Made by a program: the position numbers and the translations under genes. Under the pieces are notes generated by a model. It had not been told where the DNA came from, did no database searches, and saw only the letters and a list, made by a program, of their open reading frames with translations. From positions 5,615,228 through 5,679,227 of the forward strand of contig OY992833.1 of assembly GCA_963921425.1 (NCBI GenBank): a stretch of 64,000 bases of DNA, read 5' to 3'. The stretch's first letter is position 1. Each line of letters opens with the position of its first letter. Positions 36,630-47,365 of the stretch are shown piece by piece. This DNA comes from Dryas octopetala. Lineage: Eukaryota; Streptophyta; Magnoliopsida; Rosales; Rosaceae.

Positions 36630-39600
36630 ATGGAGAAGTCGGCGTCGTCAGCAACAATGATCAAATTGACTTCATCAAATTATTCTATTTGGAAGTCAAG
36701 AATGGAGGACATCTTTTACTGCAAGGATTTGTACGAGCCGCTCCAAAATAATGGAGTGAAGCCAGCAGGTAAGTCAGACACGGATTGGAGCATTCTCAAT
36801 CAAAAAGATGTTGGAGAAATCCGACAGTGGGTTGATCAGAGTGTGTTTCACCATGTGGCACAAGAAACCAATGCCTACTCAATGTGGACAAAGTTGGAGT
36901 CCATGTACGAGTGAAAGACGGCACAAAACAAAGCTTCGTTGATCCGCCGATTAGTGAACTCGAAGTACAAAGATGGCCAAAGTGTTACCGAACACTTGAG
37001 TGATTTTCAAGGCTTGGTGAACCAGTTGACAAACATGAAGATGGTGCTTGATGATGAGCTCTAAGCACTATTGGTACTCAGTTCGTTGCCAGATAGTTGG
37101 GACACGCTGGTGGTGTCCTTAAGCAACTCAGCTCCTCAAGGTGTTCTTACCTTGGACATAGTCAAAGATAGCATGTTCAATGAAGAAGAAATGAGGAAAG
37201 AACAAGGAATATCGACCGAGTCAGAGGCTCTTGTTGTCGACAATCGTGGAAGAAGCAATTTTAGAAAATCCCACAATCGAGGCAAGCCAAGAGATCAGTC
37301 AAGGGGTAGATCCAAACCCAAACCAAAGAAAGATCCAGAATGCTACCATTGTGGCAAACCAGGCCACATGAAGAGAGAGTGCATACTGTTCAAGCGAGAG
37401 CAAGCAAAAGGAAGCAATGAGAAAGGTGAAGCCAAAGACACTGCCGCTACTGCCTCAAATGGAGATGAGGTAATAATCATTTGTGGAGATGGTTTTGTTA
37501 ATTTAACATCTCAAGATACATGTTGGATCGTTGATTCCGATGCATCATTTCATGTAACCTCACGGAGAGACTTCTTTACATCCTACACCAGTGGAGATTT
37601 TGGTAACATTAGGATGAAAAATGATAAATTGTCCAAGATCGTAGGAAGAGGAGAAATTTCCCTTGAAACCAACACGAGTTGTGACTTGGTTCTTAAGGAT
37701 GTGAGACACGTTCCAGACATGCGTCTCAATCTGATCTCCACCGGAATGCTGGACGATGAAGGCTACACAAATGTCTTTGGTGATAGAAAGTGGAAGCTCA
37801 ACAAAGGTTCCTTAGTGCTATCCCGAGGAACGAAGGAGAACACTCTCTACATGACACATGCAAAAGTCTGTAGCGGGTACGTGAACACTCTCGGAGAAGA
37901 TTCAATCGAGCTGTGGCACAAACGGCTCGGTCACATAAGTGAGAAGAGACTTCAGATTCTTGCCAAAAGAGAGGTACTGACCGGTGTCAAAGGAAAAGGT
38001 ATGCCTCTAAAATCATGCACGAATTGCTTGGCTGGAAAGCAACACAGAGCTTCGTTTCATCATAAACCTGCACCGAGAAAACCCAATATTTTGGATGTTG
38101 TGTACTCTGATGTTTGTGGTCCTATGACTACTAGTACTCATGGTGGTGCAAGATACTTCGTCACCTTCATTGATGATCACACCAGGAAAGTCTGGGCTTA
38201 TGCACTTAAGACAAAAGATCAAGTGCTAGACGTATTCAAGCAATTCCACGTCAGTGTTGAACGGGAGAGCGGGAAGACCTTGAAGTGCATCCGTACTGAC
38301 AATGGAGGAGAATACATAGGAGCATTCAGACACTACTGCAAAAGTAATGGAATCAAGCATGAACGATCTGTTCCGAAGACTCCTCAACATAATGGAGTAG
38401 CTGAGAGGATGGACAGAACAATTGTTGAAAGAATCAGAACAATGTTATCTCATGCCAAGCTGCCTAAGAGCTTTCAGGGTGAAGCTTTAATGACTGCGGT
38501 TGATCTAATCAACCTTTCTCCCTCAGCTCCACTGAACGGTGACGTGCCGAATAAGTTCTGGAATGGAAAAGGCATCACATACAAACACTTGAAAGTATTT
38601 GGATGTAGAGCATTTGTTCACATTCCCAAAGATGAAAGGTCTAAGCTCAACACCAAGTCGAAAGAATGCATATTTTTGGGATATGGAAATGAAGAGTTCG
38701 GGTACAGGCCATGGGATCATGTCAATAAGAAGATTGTCAGAAGCTGAGATGTTGTCTTCTTTGAAGACCAAAACCTCGAAGATATTCAAAAAACAGAGAA
38801 GCCTAATCATCCCAGAGAAGAACCAGCAAATATAGATCCAGTTCCTCTACGTACAGAGTATAATGGTGGGGGCGATGCAACTGAAGATGCTGGTGATGCA
38901 GTCCATGACCCCATAGCTGATGAACCAGTTGATGATGCAGCTGATGATGTGCAAGAAGCACAAAACCCTCCAGAACAACCGGTTGAGTCTCAACTTAGAA
39001 GATCAACCAAAAAACGGAGACCATCTAATAGATACCCTTCACATGAGTATGGGTTGCTCACAGACGAGGGAGAACCAGAGTTCTACAAAGAAGCTCTGAC
39101 GCACGAGCACAAGGGGGAGTGGTGGAAAGCCATGCAAGAAGAAATGAAATCTTTGCATGAGAATCAAACATATGATCTGGTGAAACTACCAAAAGGTAAA
39201 AGAGCACTCAAGAACAAGTGGGTGTACAGATTGAAGACTGAAGAGAATAGCTCACGACCCCGGTTCAAGGCAAGGCTAGTCGTGAAAGGTTTCAGTCAGA
39301 GAAAGGGAATTGACTTTGAAGAAATTTTCTCACCCGTGGTGAAGATGTCATCCATTCGGGTTGTACTTGGGTTGGCTGTAAGCTTAAACCTAGAGGTTGA
39401 ACAACTTGACGTGAAGACCGCATTTCTTCACGGTGATCTAGAGAAAGAGATCTACATGGAGCAGCCAGAAAGATTCAAAGTCAGAGGAAAAGAAGATCTA
39501 GTCTATAGACTAAAGAAAAGTTTGTACGGACTAAAACAGGCACCGCGACAATGGTACAAGAAGTTTGACTCCTTCATGATTGAGCATGGATATCGAAGGA

Positions 39601-40630
39601 CAACTGCTGACCATTGTGTCTTTGTGAAAAGGTACTCTGATGGTGAGTACATCATACTTCATCTCTATGTTGATGATATGCTGATCGTAGGTCAAGACAA
39701 CGACAAGATCAAAAAACTCAAGAATGAACTCAGTAAGTCCTTTGCTATGAAGGATTTGGGACCTGCAAAACAAATCCTCGGTATGAGTATCTCTCATGAT
39801 AGAAAGAAGGGAAAGCTGTGGTTATCACAAGAACGGTATATCGAGAAGGTATTGAAGCGGTTCGACATGGATAAAGCAAAGCCAGTTGCTACTCCACTTG
39901 CTAGTCACTTTAAGCTCAGCTCAAAGCAGAGTCTTGCAAGTGAGAAAGAAAGAGAAGAAATGAGTAAAGTGCCATATGCCTCAGTAGTCGGTAGTCTGAT
40001 GTACGCGATGGTGTGCACGAGGCCAGACATAACACACACAGTTGGTGTTGTTAGCAGATTCTTGTCCAATCCAAGCAAAGAACATTGGAACGGTGTGAAG
40101 TGGATTCTCAGATATCTCAGAGGAACTTCCAAAATAATTTTGGAAATGGCAAGCCTGAATTGATTGGCTACACAGATGCAGACATGGCTGGAGATCCTGA
40201 CTCAAGAAAGTCAACTTCATGATACCTGATTACATTTTCAGGGGGAGCTATCTCATGGCAATCAAAGCTACAAAAATGTGTGGCTTTGTTTACTACAGAG
40301 GCAGAGTACATAGCAGCTACTGAAGCTTGCAAAGAAATATTATGGATGAAAAGATTCCTACAAGAATTAGGCCAAGAACAACAGAAGTATGTTCTATATT
40401 GTGACAGTCAAAGTGCTATCCACTTAAGCAAGAATCCGAGTTTTCACTCAAGGTCGAAGCATATAGATGTGCAATATCACTGGATACGTGATGTATTGGA
40501 ATCCAAGCAACTACAGCTTGAGAAGATTCACACCGATGACAACAGCTCAGACATGATGACAAAGTCATTACCGAAGGACAAACATGATTTATGCAGAAGC
40601 GCAGCAGGAATGACGGAACCCTCCACCTAA
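36630..40630 (+). pseudogene. Broken copia gag-pol polyprotein
   Basis: A single frame runs from the ATG at 36630 to about 40130. It is interrupted by nonsense codons TGA 36912-36914, TAA 37062-37064 and TGA 38745-38747. A frameshift near 40130-40140 moves the RNase H end into another frame, which has a further TGA at 40220-40222 and a natural stop at 40628-40630. Visible parts: gag with CCHC zinc knuckle (37341-37382); aspartic protease near 37535-37550, reading DSDAS where an Asp-Ser/Thr-Gly/Ala motif is expected; integrase HHCC (about 37917-38046) and DDE core (about 38101-38405); reverse transcriptase with YVDD near 39666; RNase H (about 40150-40560). Several breaks fit C-to-T changes (for example Arg or Gln codons becoming stops). 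The copy cannot make a full polyprotein. Confidence 0.95.
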
Positions 40631-40633
40631 GTC

Positions 40634-40645
40634 GGGAGGGGGAGA
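40634..40645 (+). other. Copia polypurine tract
   Basis: GGGAGGGGGAGA immediately before the 3' LTR, the primer site for plus-strand DNA synthesis. Confidence 0.85.
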
Positions 40646-40646
40646 T

Positions 40647-41417
40647 TGATGGGCCCCATTGGTATCCCTCCTTAGTGGAGGAGAAATGCATGTGTTTGAT
40701 TTCTAACAAATGCATTGAATAGGTGAGCCATGTCGGTTGGGTAAAACCACATGAGGAAAATAAGTTGCTGTAGTTTTTGGGGCTCACATTTACAGCAAAG
40801 GAGAGCTAGCTATAGGTATAGCTAAGGGTGGTGCAGCAATGGTTGAAAGTAAAAGAAACAATGCATTAAATGGCATGCAAACATTGAACGTAAATTATGG
40901 AGAAGTTGGACTTAGCTTTCCAACTATCAATATATTTACCAATGTGCCATCAAGCCAATTGCCTATATAAAGGCATCAGAACCTTGCAATTGGAAGCAAG
41001 CCAAGTAAGCCAAGCAAGCGAGAGAAGGCATTAGAAAAGCATCCAAACTTTCAGAGAGAGTTTGAGAATTAGAGAGAGCCTCACTTGTGAGAATTGAGAG
41101 AAAAGCCTCAAATTGAGTGAGAAGAGAAATCCTCTTGAGAGAACCCAAGAGAGAGTGTTTAGCCATTTTTGGTGAGATTGTTTATTGTAATCCCATTATT
41201 TTACATAGTGGAAGAAATTACTACTGCTGCCCTGTGGATGTAGGCATATTGCCGAACCACATTAAATTCGGTGTCTCCTTTATTTTTCTTGCCTAGCTAT
41301 CTGCTGTTGTTCACTTAATTTGTTATCTCATTTTTATCACACAAGAGTGGGAAAAGTTGATCTGCGAGATTATCAAATAATCCATTGGCCTTGTATTAGG
41401 CGCCATCTTTCCCAACA
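40647..41417 (+). repeat. 3' LTR of the copia element
   Basis: 771 bp, TGATGGG to CCAACA, with a TATA box at 40964-40971. Differs from the 5' LTR at nine transition sites. Confidence 0.96.
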
Positions 41418-41475
41418 AAACCGCCTGATGCTTCGGGGGCATTAGATTCTCACCAATGTTTGCCCTACTAGAGTA

Positions 41476-44404
41476 TTATGATTTTGACCTACAAAAGATT
41501 GAGAGAACCAAGAGTGGTCAAGTAATAATGTCACACCCCCAACTCGAAGGGTTTATGCAACTTCACTACTCCTATGTGTACCTAAAAAATAGTACTATTA
41601 TTCTCACCGTCTATTCTATTCTATTCTAGATTTCTAGGATCCGAGTTATTGAAAAAAAAAAAAAAAAACAAATATAGAGGAACATATGGGTGAGATGATC
41701 TTGGGAGATGATAAGAGTGGATGAATTGATACACATTAGAGGAATTATTGTTTGGTAAAATTTAAGTGGAGAGTGAATATTAAGGGGGTGAGAAAATAAG
41801 ACAAGTCACTGGAGTGATAATAGTACCACCCAAATATTTTATTTTTAAAAAAAGGACAATTAGTGACTACAATGCAAGGCAATTCTTGCCTTTTTTTTTT
41901 TTTTTTAATATATGTATGTGTGTGTGTGTCCGTTCTCCTAGGTGAGGTTATGAAATTGATGAAACAGAGAGATTTGAAGGGAGTCGGTTAAAATAGAAGA
42001 CAAGGGTTTGCAGCATAAGACAGAAGAAGAGAAGCCCACTGTTGCAATATGAAGGGCGTGACAGCGATGCAAAGTTAACGAATGCATGCATATACGAATA
42101 TATATGATGCATGAATGCATGGGTGAATGGTCCCACGCTGCTTTTTGAGTAGTGAGTTGTGTCTTTAATTTGTCTTTGCGGGACATGAGACATCTTCTAC
42201 GCCGCTATCTGCCAAGGGCGTACCCGTGAACCAGTTTTTTTCATCATGTGACTACTGCTGCTGTCTTTCTCACAAGCCACCCATGCATGTTTTGATTCTT
42301 TTCATTCTTTTACTTCTTCTTATGCTAGTACACATTAATGGAATATGTTATTTCTCTCCCAACACATTTCCTCAACAAAAAAAAAAAAACGTATTTCCTC
42401 AGATAAATTTATGGCACATAAGTTGGGAAGTAAAAATTAAGAAAAAGTGTTGAGACAATTAGCATTTTTTATAACAATTAATTGCTACTAATTTGATTTT
42501 ATAAAGGTGAAGTGAGTTGATTGTTTTTGAATGTTTAATATTTATCAAGTTGCTAATTAAAACATGGATTCAAATTGATTTGAAAATTTTTAAAGGACAC
42601 AAGGAAATGAATATTCGGTCTTTTGTGCTTCATATTTCAAAGGACTTTGTCTAAATTAACAACATTAATTAATTAGTACACAGATGGGTTAGAGATTGAG
42701 TAAACTTTCGGTAATTGAAAGGTACTAAGGTAGTAATAATAACAAATGAATACAACAAATTAAACACTATAATATATAACATTAAGTAGACTTTGGGTTA
42801 CTGAATTTTGGCCGGAATTCTTGAAAGATACAAAGGGATATGTAAAGAACAGTTTGAGGTCTTATCAAACATGATATCTCTCTTGTTCCAGGAAATTTTA
42901 GGTTCAAAAACTCCAATCACGTCCATTATGCCTTCCCCTCTACTTTCTAATAGCTTAAGTTTTTAAAGTGAAGTGGTTGTTTCACATAATTAGTCTACAT
43001 GTTAGCTTGGTATATATGTATTGTCAGCTCATTTTCTAATGCTTTAAATTTTGGAATTCAGTGGTTGTCTAATATAATTTTATACAGTATATTCCTTTAC
43101 CATGAAAAAGCTGTAACAATCTAATATTTTGATTCAAACTATTTTTGCTATTTTTTACCATAGAAGTTTTGCATGCATTTATAGCTTGAAATTCACTTCC
43201 CTGGTACATATATATAGTGGATGGTCATATATACACTATAGAATCTTGTGTGGAAATGGAAGTTGGTCCTGGCTAGCTTAGATTATTATTAGTACATATT
43301 TGGAAACCGAAAGTGAAGGAACGAAGCAGGAAGAAACTGAGGCAAGGGACAAAGCTAAACGCATATGTGGTTGGCATGTATATGTAATATGTTAGTAGGA
43401 CCCCAACACCACCACACCCCTTTGGACCAATTGCTTCCCTAAATTGTCTTAGCCTCTTAGCCCTTCACATACATGATGATACACTTGACTCTCTCATTCA
43501 ACATTCCCTTTCACACTTTCACACTACTACAATACCTATCAAAGCCAACTAATATCATAAACTAATGTTTAAGTTAGTTTGTGTTATTCTCCAAACAGTG
43601 CACTATTTACTGTGGCTGACATGAGCCACCTAATTAATTCCACTAAAACATAGTTACAACAGTTATAACTAAAATGAAAAATGGTTTCTGTGAGGGTTAA
43701 AGTTGTAAATATGTCATTATTTTGGCTATTGATATGTTGTGCCAACTAATATCTATCCGTTGGTGAATTGGTAGCCTTATGTTTTCTGACAACTCTCTCC
43801 TTCCTCACCATTGTTTTCAGACCGATCCCCCTTTTGTTTCCCTGTTAAACAACCAAATTTCATTCCAATACATGGTTAGTGAGAAGATAAATCCATAGCA
43901 ACTTATGCTACCACCAATATGAGCTGCCGCCCACCTTGTAACTGATGAAGGAATTAACTAATTGCAGGCATCTTGCAGCGTGGGTTTGATTGGCAACTAT
44001 TTCATGGGTAAGGTTTGTTAATGGCATCAACAGATGATTATTGGTTCCTAAACTAGTTGCTTACTGTGTGTAGCTCTATCATACCAGAAACTTTATCTTT
44101 TCACAACTGATGGAATTTATGGATTGTAAATTGGTTATTTTCAGCAATTCCTCATACTATCTGGGAGGGTAACTATGTTCGGTGCAATATAACCAAGGAA
44201 CACTGCTTTCTCTGACTTGCCCAGTTTTTCCCCAAACTCTATTGTCATTATGCTTTTATTTAATTATTGACCTGTGAAATTTGTTTTTGGCTGAAAATTG
44301 TTTGTGGCTGAAATTTTTTTTATGTGAAAACAAATATTGTAGTAAGTTAGATTGAATTACATTTTATAAAAATTCAAAAATATTGGTGTTTCAGAAAACT
44401 AGGA
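41476..44404. other. Intergenic spacer, no gene seen
   Basis: AT-rich, with a poly-A run near 41651-41668, a poly-T run near 41890-41906 followed by a short (TG) run, and clustered ATGCAT palindromes near 42080-42122. An 82-residue minus-strand ORF at 41938-42186 and others here lack domains. No transposon termini were recognised. Confidence 0.4.
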
Positions 44405-44557
44405 TTGAGGACCGGACCTCCAGTAAACTCGTGTTTGTGTTTAAGGTTTGAGGACCGGACCTCACTAGTTGAGAACCGGACCTCCAGTAACTCGCTCTGA
44501 ATTTCTGGGCTTAAGAACCGGTTCTCTCCTTTGAGGACCGGACCTCCAGTAAGTTGC
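44405..44557. repeat. Phased GGACCGGACCTCC repeats
   Basis: Five copies of ttgaggaccggacctccagt or close variants start at about 44405, 44448, 44469, 44511 and 44531. Spacings are 43, 21, 42 and 20, multiples of about 21 bp or two DNA turns. Each core GGACCGGACC is nearly palindromic. They lie just upstream of a pyrimidine-rich 5'UTR-like block, so a clustered transcription-factor site is possible. A decayed minisatellite is the alternative. Confidence 0.6.
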
Positions 44558-44639
44558 ATTGAAATTTATGGACAAATCACTTATAATTTTTTTTGTCCTA
44601 ACACTCAAACACACCTGATATGTTTTTTTTTCCTACTTA

Positions 44640-45064
44640 AATTTTTTCTCTCTCCTAACTCTCACATTTCTCTCTTCTCGATCTAGCTCTGTCTGTGGTC
44701 TCTCTCTTCCCTCTCCCAGCACCGATCATCTTCTCCGGCGAGAACTCTCTCGTCCGGCAGCCGATGGCGACAGGACCACTCCCAAAATCTTCCTTTCTCC
44801 CTCCTCTCTCTCATCATCACAGCATATATGAGTCAAGTCAAAAACGTACTCTCACTCTCAGCTCTCACTTAGTCACTCGCGAGTCGCGATCTCCCATTTC
44901 CAGAAACACCCAGCTAGTACCCAGTCGCGATCTCTCTCGATCTCACTCTCGAACTCTCGATCTTGCCTCTATCCCAATCTCGAGACCACCCACACCCACA
45001 CCCACGAGGCTCGATCTCACTCTCGATATCATCTCTCACTCTCATCTCTCCCAAAATCAAAAGG
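44640..45064 (+). other. 5'UTR-like pyrimidine-rich first exon of a candidate transcript
   Basis: CT-rich sequence with many TCTC and CGATCTC words, ending at aaaatcaaaag before gtatgtctc, a good splice donor at about 45065. It is followed by an agggttagggtttt intron start typical of plant leader introns. The 132-residue ORF across it is compositionally biased (Ser, Leu, Arg, Pro) and is probably not a protein. Confidence 0.4.
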
Positions 45065-45404
45065 TATGTCTCATCTCTGAAATTTCAAATTAGGGATTTA
45101 GGGTTAGGGTTTTGATTTGGGGATTCAATGACTCACGGGTTAGGGGTTTGATTTAGGGTCTTCAATTACTGATTTTAGCTTATTCATTTATCTATATTTC
45201 TGATTGGTGGCTTAGCTTACTGTCTCTGAAATTTTGGGAGTTAGGATTTTTTTTATATTTGGGAATTGGGGTTTTGTGACTTTGTCAATGATGGGTTATG
45301 GTTTGGGTAGGCGTTTTGTTCTTAATTAATATCTTTTTACGAAATTGGATTATTCTACCCCTCTAAATCTTGATCTTATAGCAAACAAAATTTCGATCAA
45401 AAGC

Positions 45405-45848
45405 ATGTTCATAAATGTGTGTGAACACAATGAGATGTTGATATATGCCCCAATCATGAATGTAAACAAATACTTATGTGGTGTGTATGCATATGGTTTC
45501 CACCAGGGTCTTATATTTGTAGGGGATAGCACTGATGGAAACAGAGCTTTGCTCCCCGAATGCTCAGTCAGGTAAGTTTTCTTGCATATTAATGCAGACC
45601 TGGCTTAGTTATTCTCTAATTAATTGATTGCCTTAGATATTGGCAGCCACTGGCTTTAGATGTACATGTAATTTTCTTACATTTTTTTTAGTTAATCTAT
45701 TTGACAAATTTGGTTATTTGATCCACTAAATATATTATGCTTACACTTCAATGCATTTATTTGCAGTACTTTGCTGTTAGGCAAGGCTAGTTACAAAGTT
45801 GTGAAAGACAACACTAATTGGCTTTCTAAAGCATACTATGGGAATTAG
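45405..45848 (+). CDS. Candidate small protein, 82 aa, two exons, unknown function
   Basis: A possible coding region: exon 45405-45571 ends at a consensus donor (AG|GTAAGT) and joins in frame to 45767-45848 after tttgcag, giving 82 residues and a stop. The product begins MFINVCEHNEML and ends SKAYYGN. It has no signal peptide, membrane segment or domain that I recognise. It follows the 5'UTR-like block at 44640-45064 and could be the short product of that transcript. A non-coding RNA or the remnant of a larger decayed gene is equally possible. An acceptor at about 45381 (cttatag) would start the exon upstream of the ATG. Confidence 0.3.
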
Positions 45849-47105
45849 ATGTTTATGGTTTACTGTTGTGTGGCATGTGAGGTAATTGTAACATGGTTTG
45901 TTTATCAACCTATTGCTTATATTTTCAATAGGTGTAGTTCCTGCTCTTAACTTGATTTGATTGTTTACTACATAGGTGCTTTATATAATCTATTTCTTAG
46001 CAGAGTGTTCCCAACCACAGCTTCAATGACCACTTCCAGTTTGTGATGCTCATAACCCCTCTGCTGCAAATATGTCCTATCGCGCGTGGTGGTTTTCTGA
46101 ATGCTTCCTCCTCTCCAAATGAAGGCACAAGTCAGCACAGAAGGCTGTCAGCTGCTAGTGGGGGGAACTTTGCCTCTCGGAAGTGAAATGGTTGGTGATA
46201 CTGCCAGAGAGGTGTGTGATAGCTAGACTTCAATATATCTGCTGCAGCACTTTTGTTTCTGAAACTTATTTTGGATAGTAACACTTGCTAATATATATTA
46301 GCTTGTTGGCCAAATATATAATACCAAGTGTACTTCTTTTAGGCATCCTAGCGTATGGTTGGTCAAGTCTGCTGTGTTGCTTTCATCAGGGATGAAACTT
46401 GCATTTTCAGGTTGTAATTAATGGTTGGTGTATGCAGACTTTTTAAGTAGTTGTTCATATTAGAGAAATGCTTTAGAGATAGTATTTGCAGCAGCAATGT
46501 TTGTAATTCCTCTGGCACTCATCAATATGAATATATGTTTATCCTTATGTTTGGAAAACAAGTTTCATTTGATTAGCTTCCCATTTGTTCTTTTTGGAAT
46601 GTATGTTCTATGATGATTTTATTAGCCACAAAATCAATTCAGCAAATACAATAGTTTCAATGCAGCTTATTCAAGTAATGAACCCACTGTTTGTCATTAG
46701 TGTAACCATTTAATCAACCAATAATTTTCAGATTGCCATGTTTAACCAACTACTGCAGCAATGGTGAGAATCACTGTCAAACCAATCATCTTTGGTTTAA
46801 TAAGGCATGGCTAATCAGTTTTTTATTATATATTTAGTTTCACTAAACCACCAACAAAAGTTCCTGTTAGTTGCTTAAGCCCTTGTCTACATCAATGTCA
46901 GATTTGATCTTTGCAGCCACCAAAACCTTGAGATTGGCATGTATTGAGTATTAGCCACCTCAATCTGTACAACTAACAGCTTATTAGAGGCTAGTTGGTG
47001 GCTAATAGCTTAAACAACTAAACATTAGTTGTTTAATGGAGTGAGGATACCCTTGAAATTGGTTGGCTTTGATAGGTATTGTAGTAGTGTCACTCTCCCT
47101 TTCAG
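45849..47105. other. Spacer between the candidate transcript and the LRR kinase
   Basis: May hold further non-coding exons of the 44.6-kb transcript: an acceptor-like tag before 46003 and a donor-like gag|gtgtgt near 46212. No ORF of note. The rest is AT-rich upstream sequence of the receptor kinase. Confidence 0.35.
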
Positions 47106-47142
47106 CCCCCCCCCCCCCCCCCCCCCCAATTTGGTAATATTT

Positions 47143-47194
<52 letters not shown>
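47106..47194. repeat. Poly-C run and (CT)n microsatellite upstream of the LRR kinase
   Basis: A run of 23 C (47106-47128) is followed 16 bases later by about 25 CT units (47145-47194), 172 bases before the receptor-kinase start codon. It is likely in the promoter or 5'UTR. CT/GA tracts are common in plant leaders and may affect expression. Length here is prone to sequencing error. Confidence 0.85.
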
Positions 47195-47198
<4 letters not shown>

Positions 47199-47365
47199 GC
47201 ACACAGTATATGCAACATATATGATATATCTAACTGTCTTCCATGGTAGATTTTCTGTGTACGGTGTTGCAGAATAATGCTTCCCTGTCCTAGCTAGCCA
47301 CTTGCCATAACTAAACTACCTTATCGACAAAAGTAGTGAGCCTGAGATCAATACTGTACTCAACA

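Larger units (their letters stand above)
35810..41417 (+). mobile_element. Full-length Ty1/copia retrotransposon, Tork/Tnt1 type, 5608 bp
   Basis: Complete structure: 5' LTR 35810-36580, primer-binding site 36583-36595, gag-pol 36630-40630, polypurine tract 40634-40645, 3' LTR 40647-41417. A 5-bp target duplication AAACC lies at 35805-35809 and 41418-41422. Domain order gag, protease, integrase, reverse transcriptase, RNase H is that of copia elements, and the protein resembles Tnt1-type polyproteins. The two 771-bp LTRs differ at nine positions by eye, all transitions (about 1.2 percent). The coding frame is broken, so the copy is not autonomous. Confidence 0.96.
35422..41467. mobile_element. 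Non-autonomous hAT element, split by a copia insertion
   Basis: The left terminus TAGGGGTGGATATCC and the complement of the right terminus, TAGGGCAAACATTGG, share TAGGG. They are flanked by a perfect 8-bp target duplication CTAGAGTA (35414-35421 and 41468-41475), the length expected for hAT. Removing the copia and one AAACC leaves about 433 bp (35422-35809 plus 41423-41467) with no transposase. The interior left part has a direct repeat of agagtggc...ttt(t)ccagcgaga phrases near 35579 and 35650. The element must be older than the copia within it. Confidence 0.72.

Noticed and set aside
44695..45093. 132-residue ORF in a CT-rich block
   Set aside because: Biased Ser/Leu/Arg composition, and it runs through a good splice donor at 45065; better explained as a 5'UTR exon.
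47336..47365. Upstream extension of the LRR kinase frame by ten codons
   Set aside because: The frame opens with GTG, not ATG; the first ATG at 47366 starts directly with a signal peptide.
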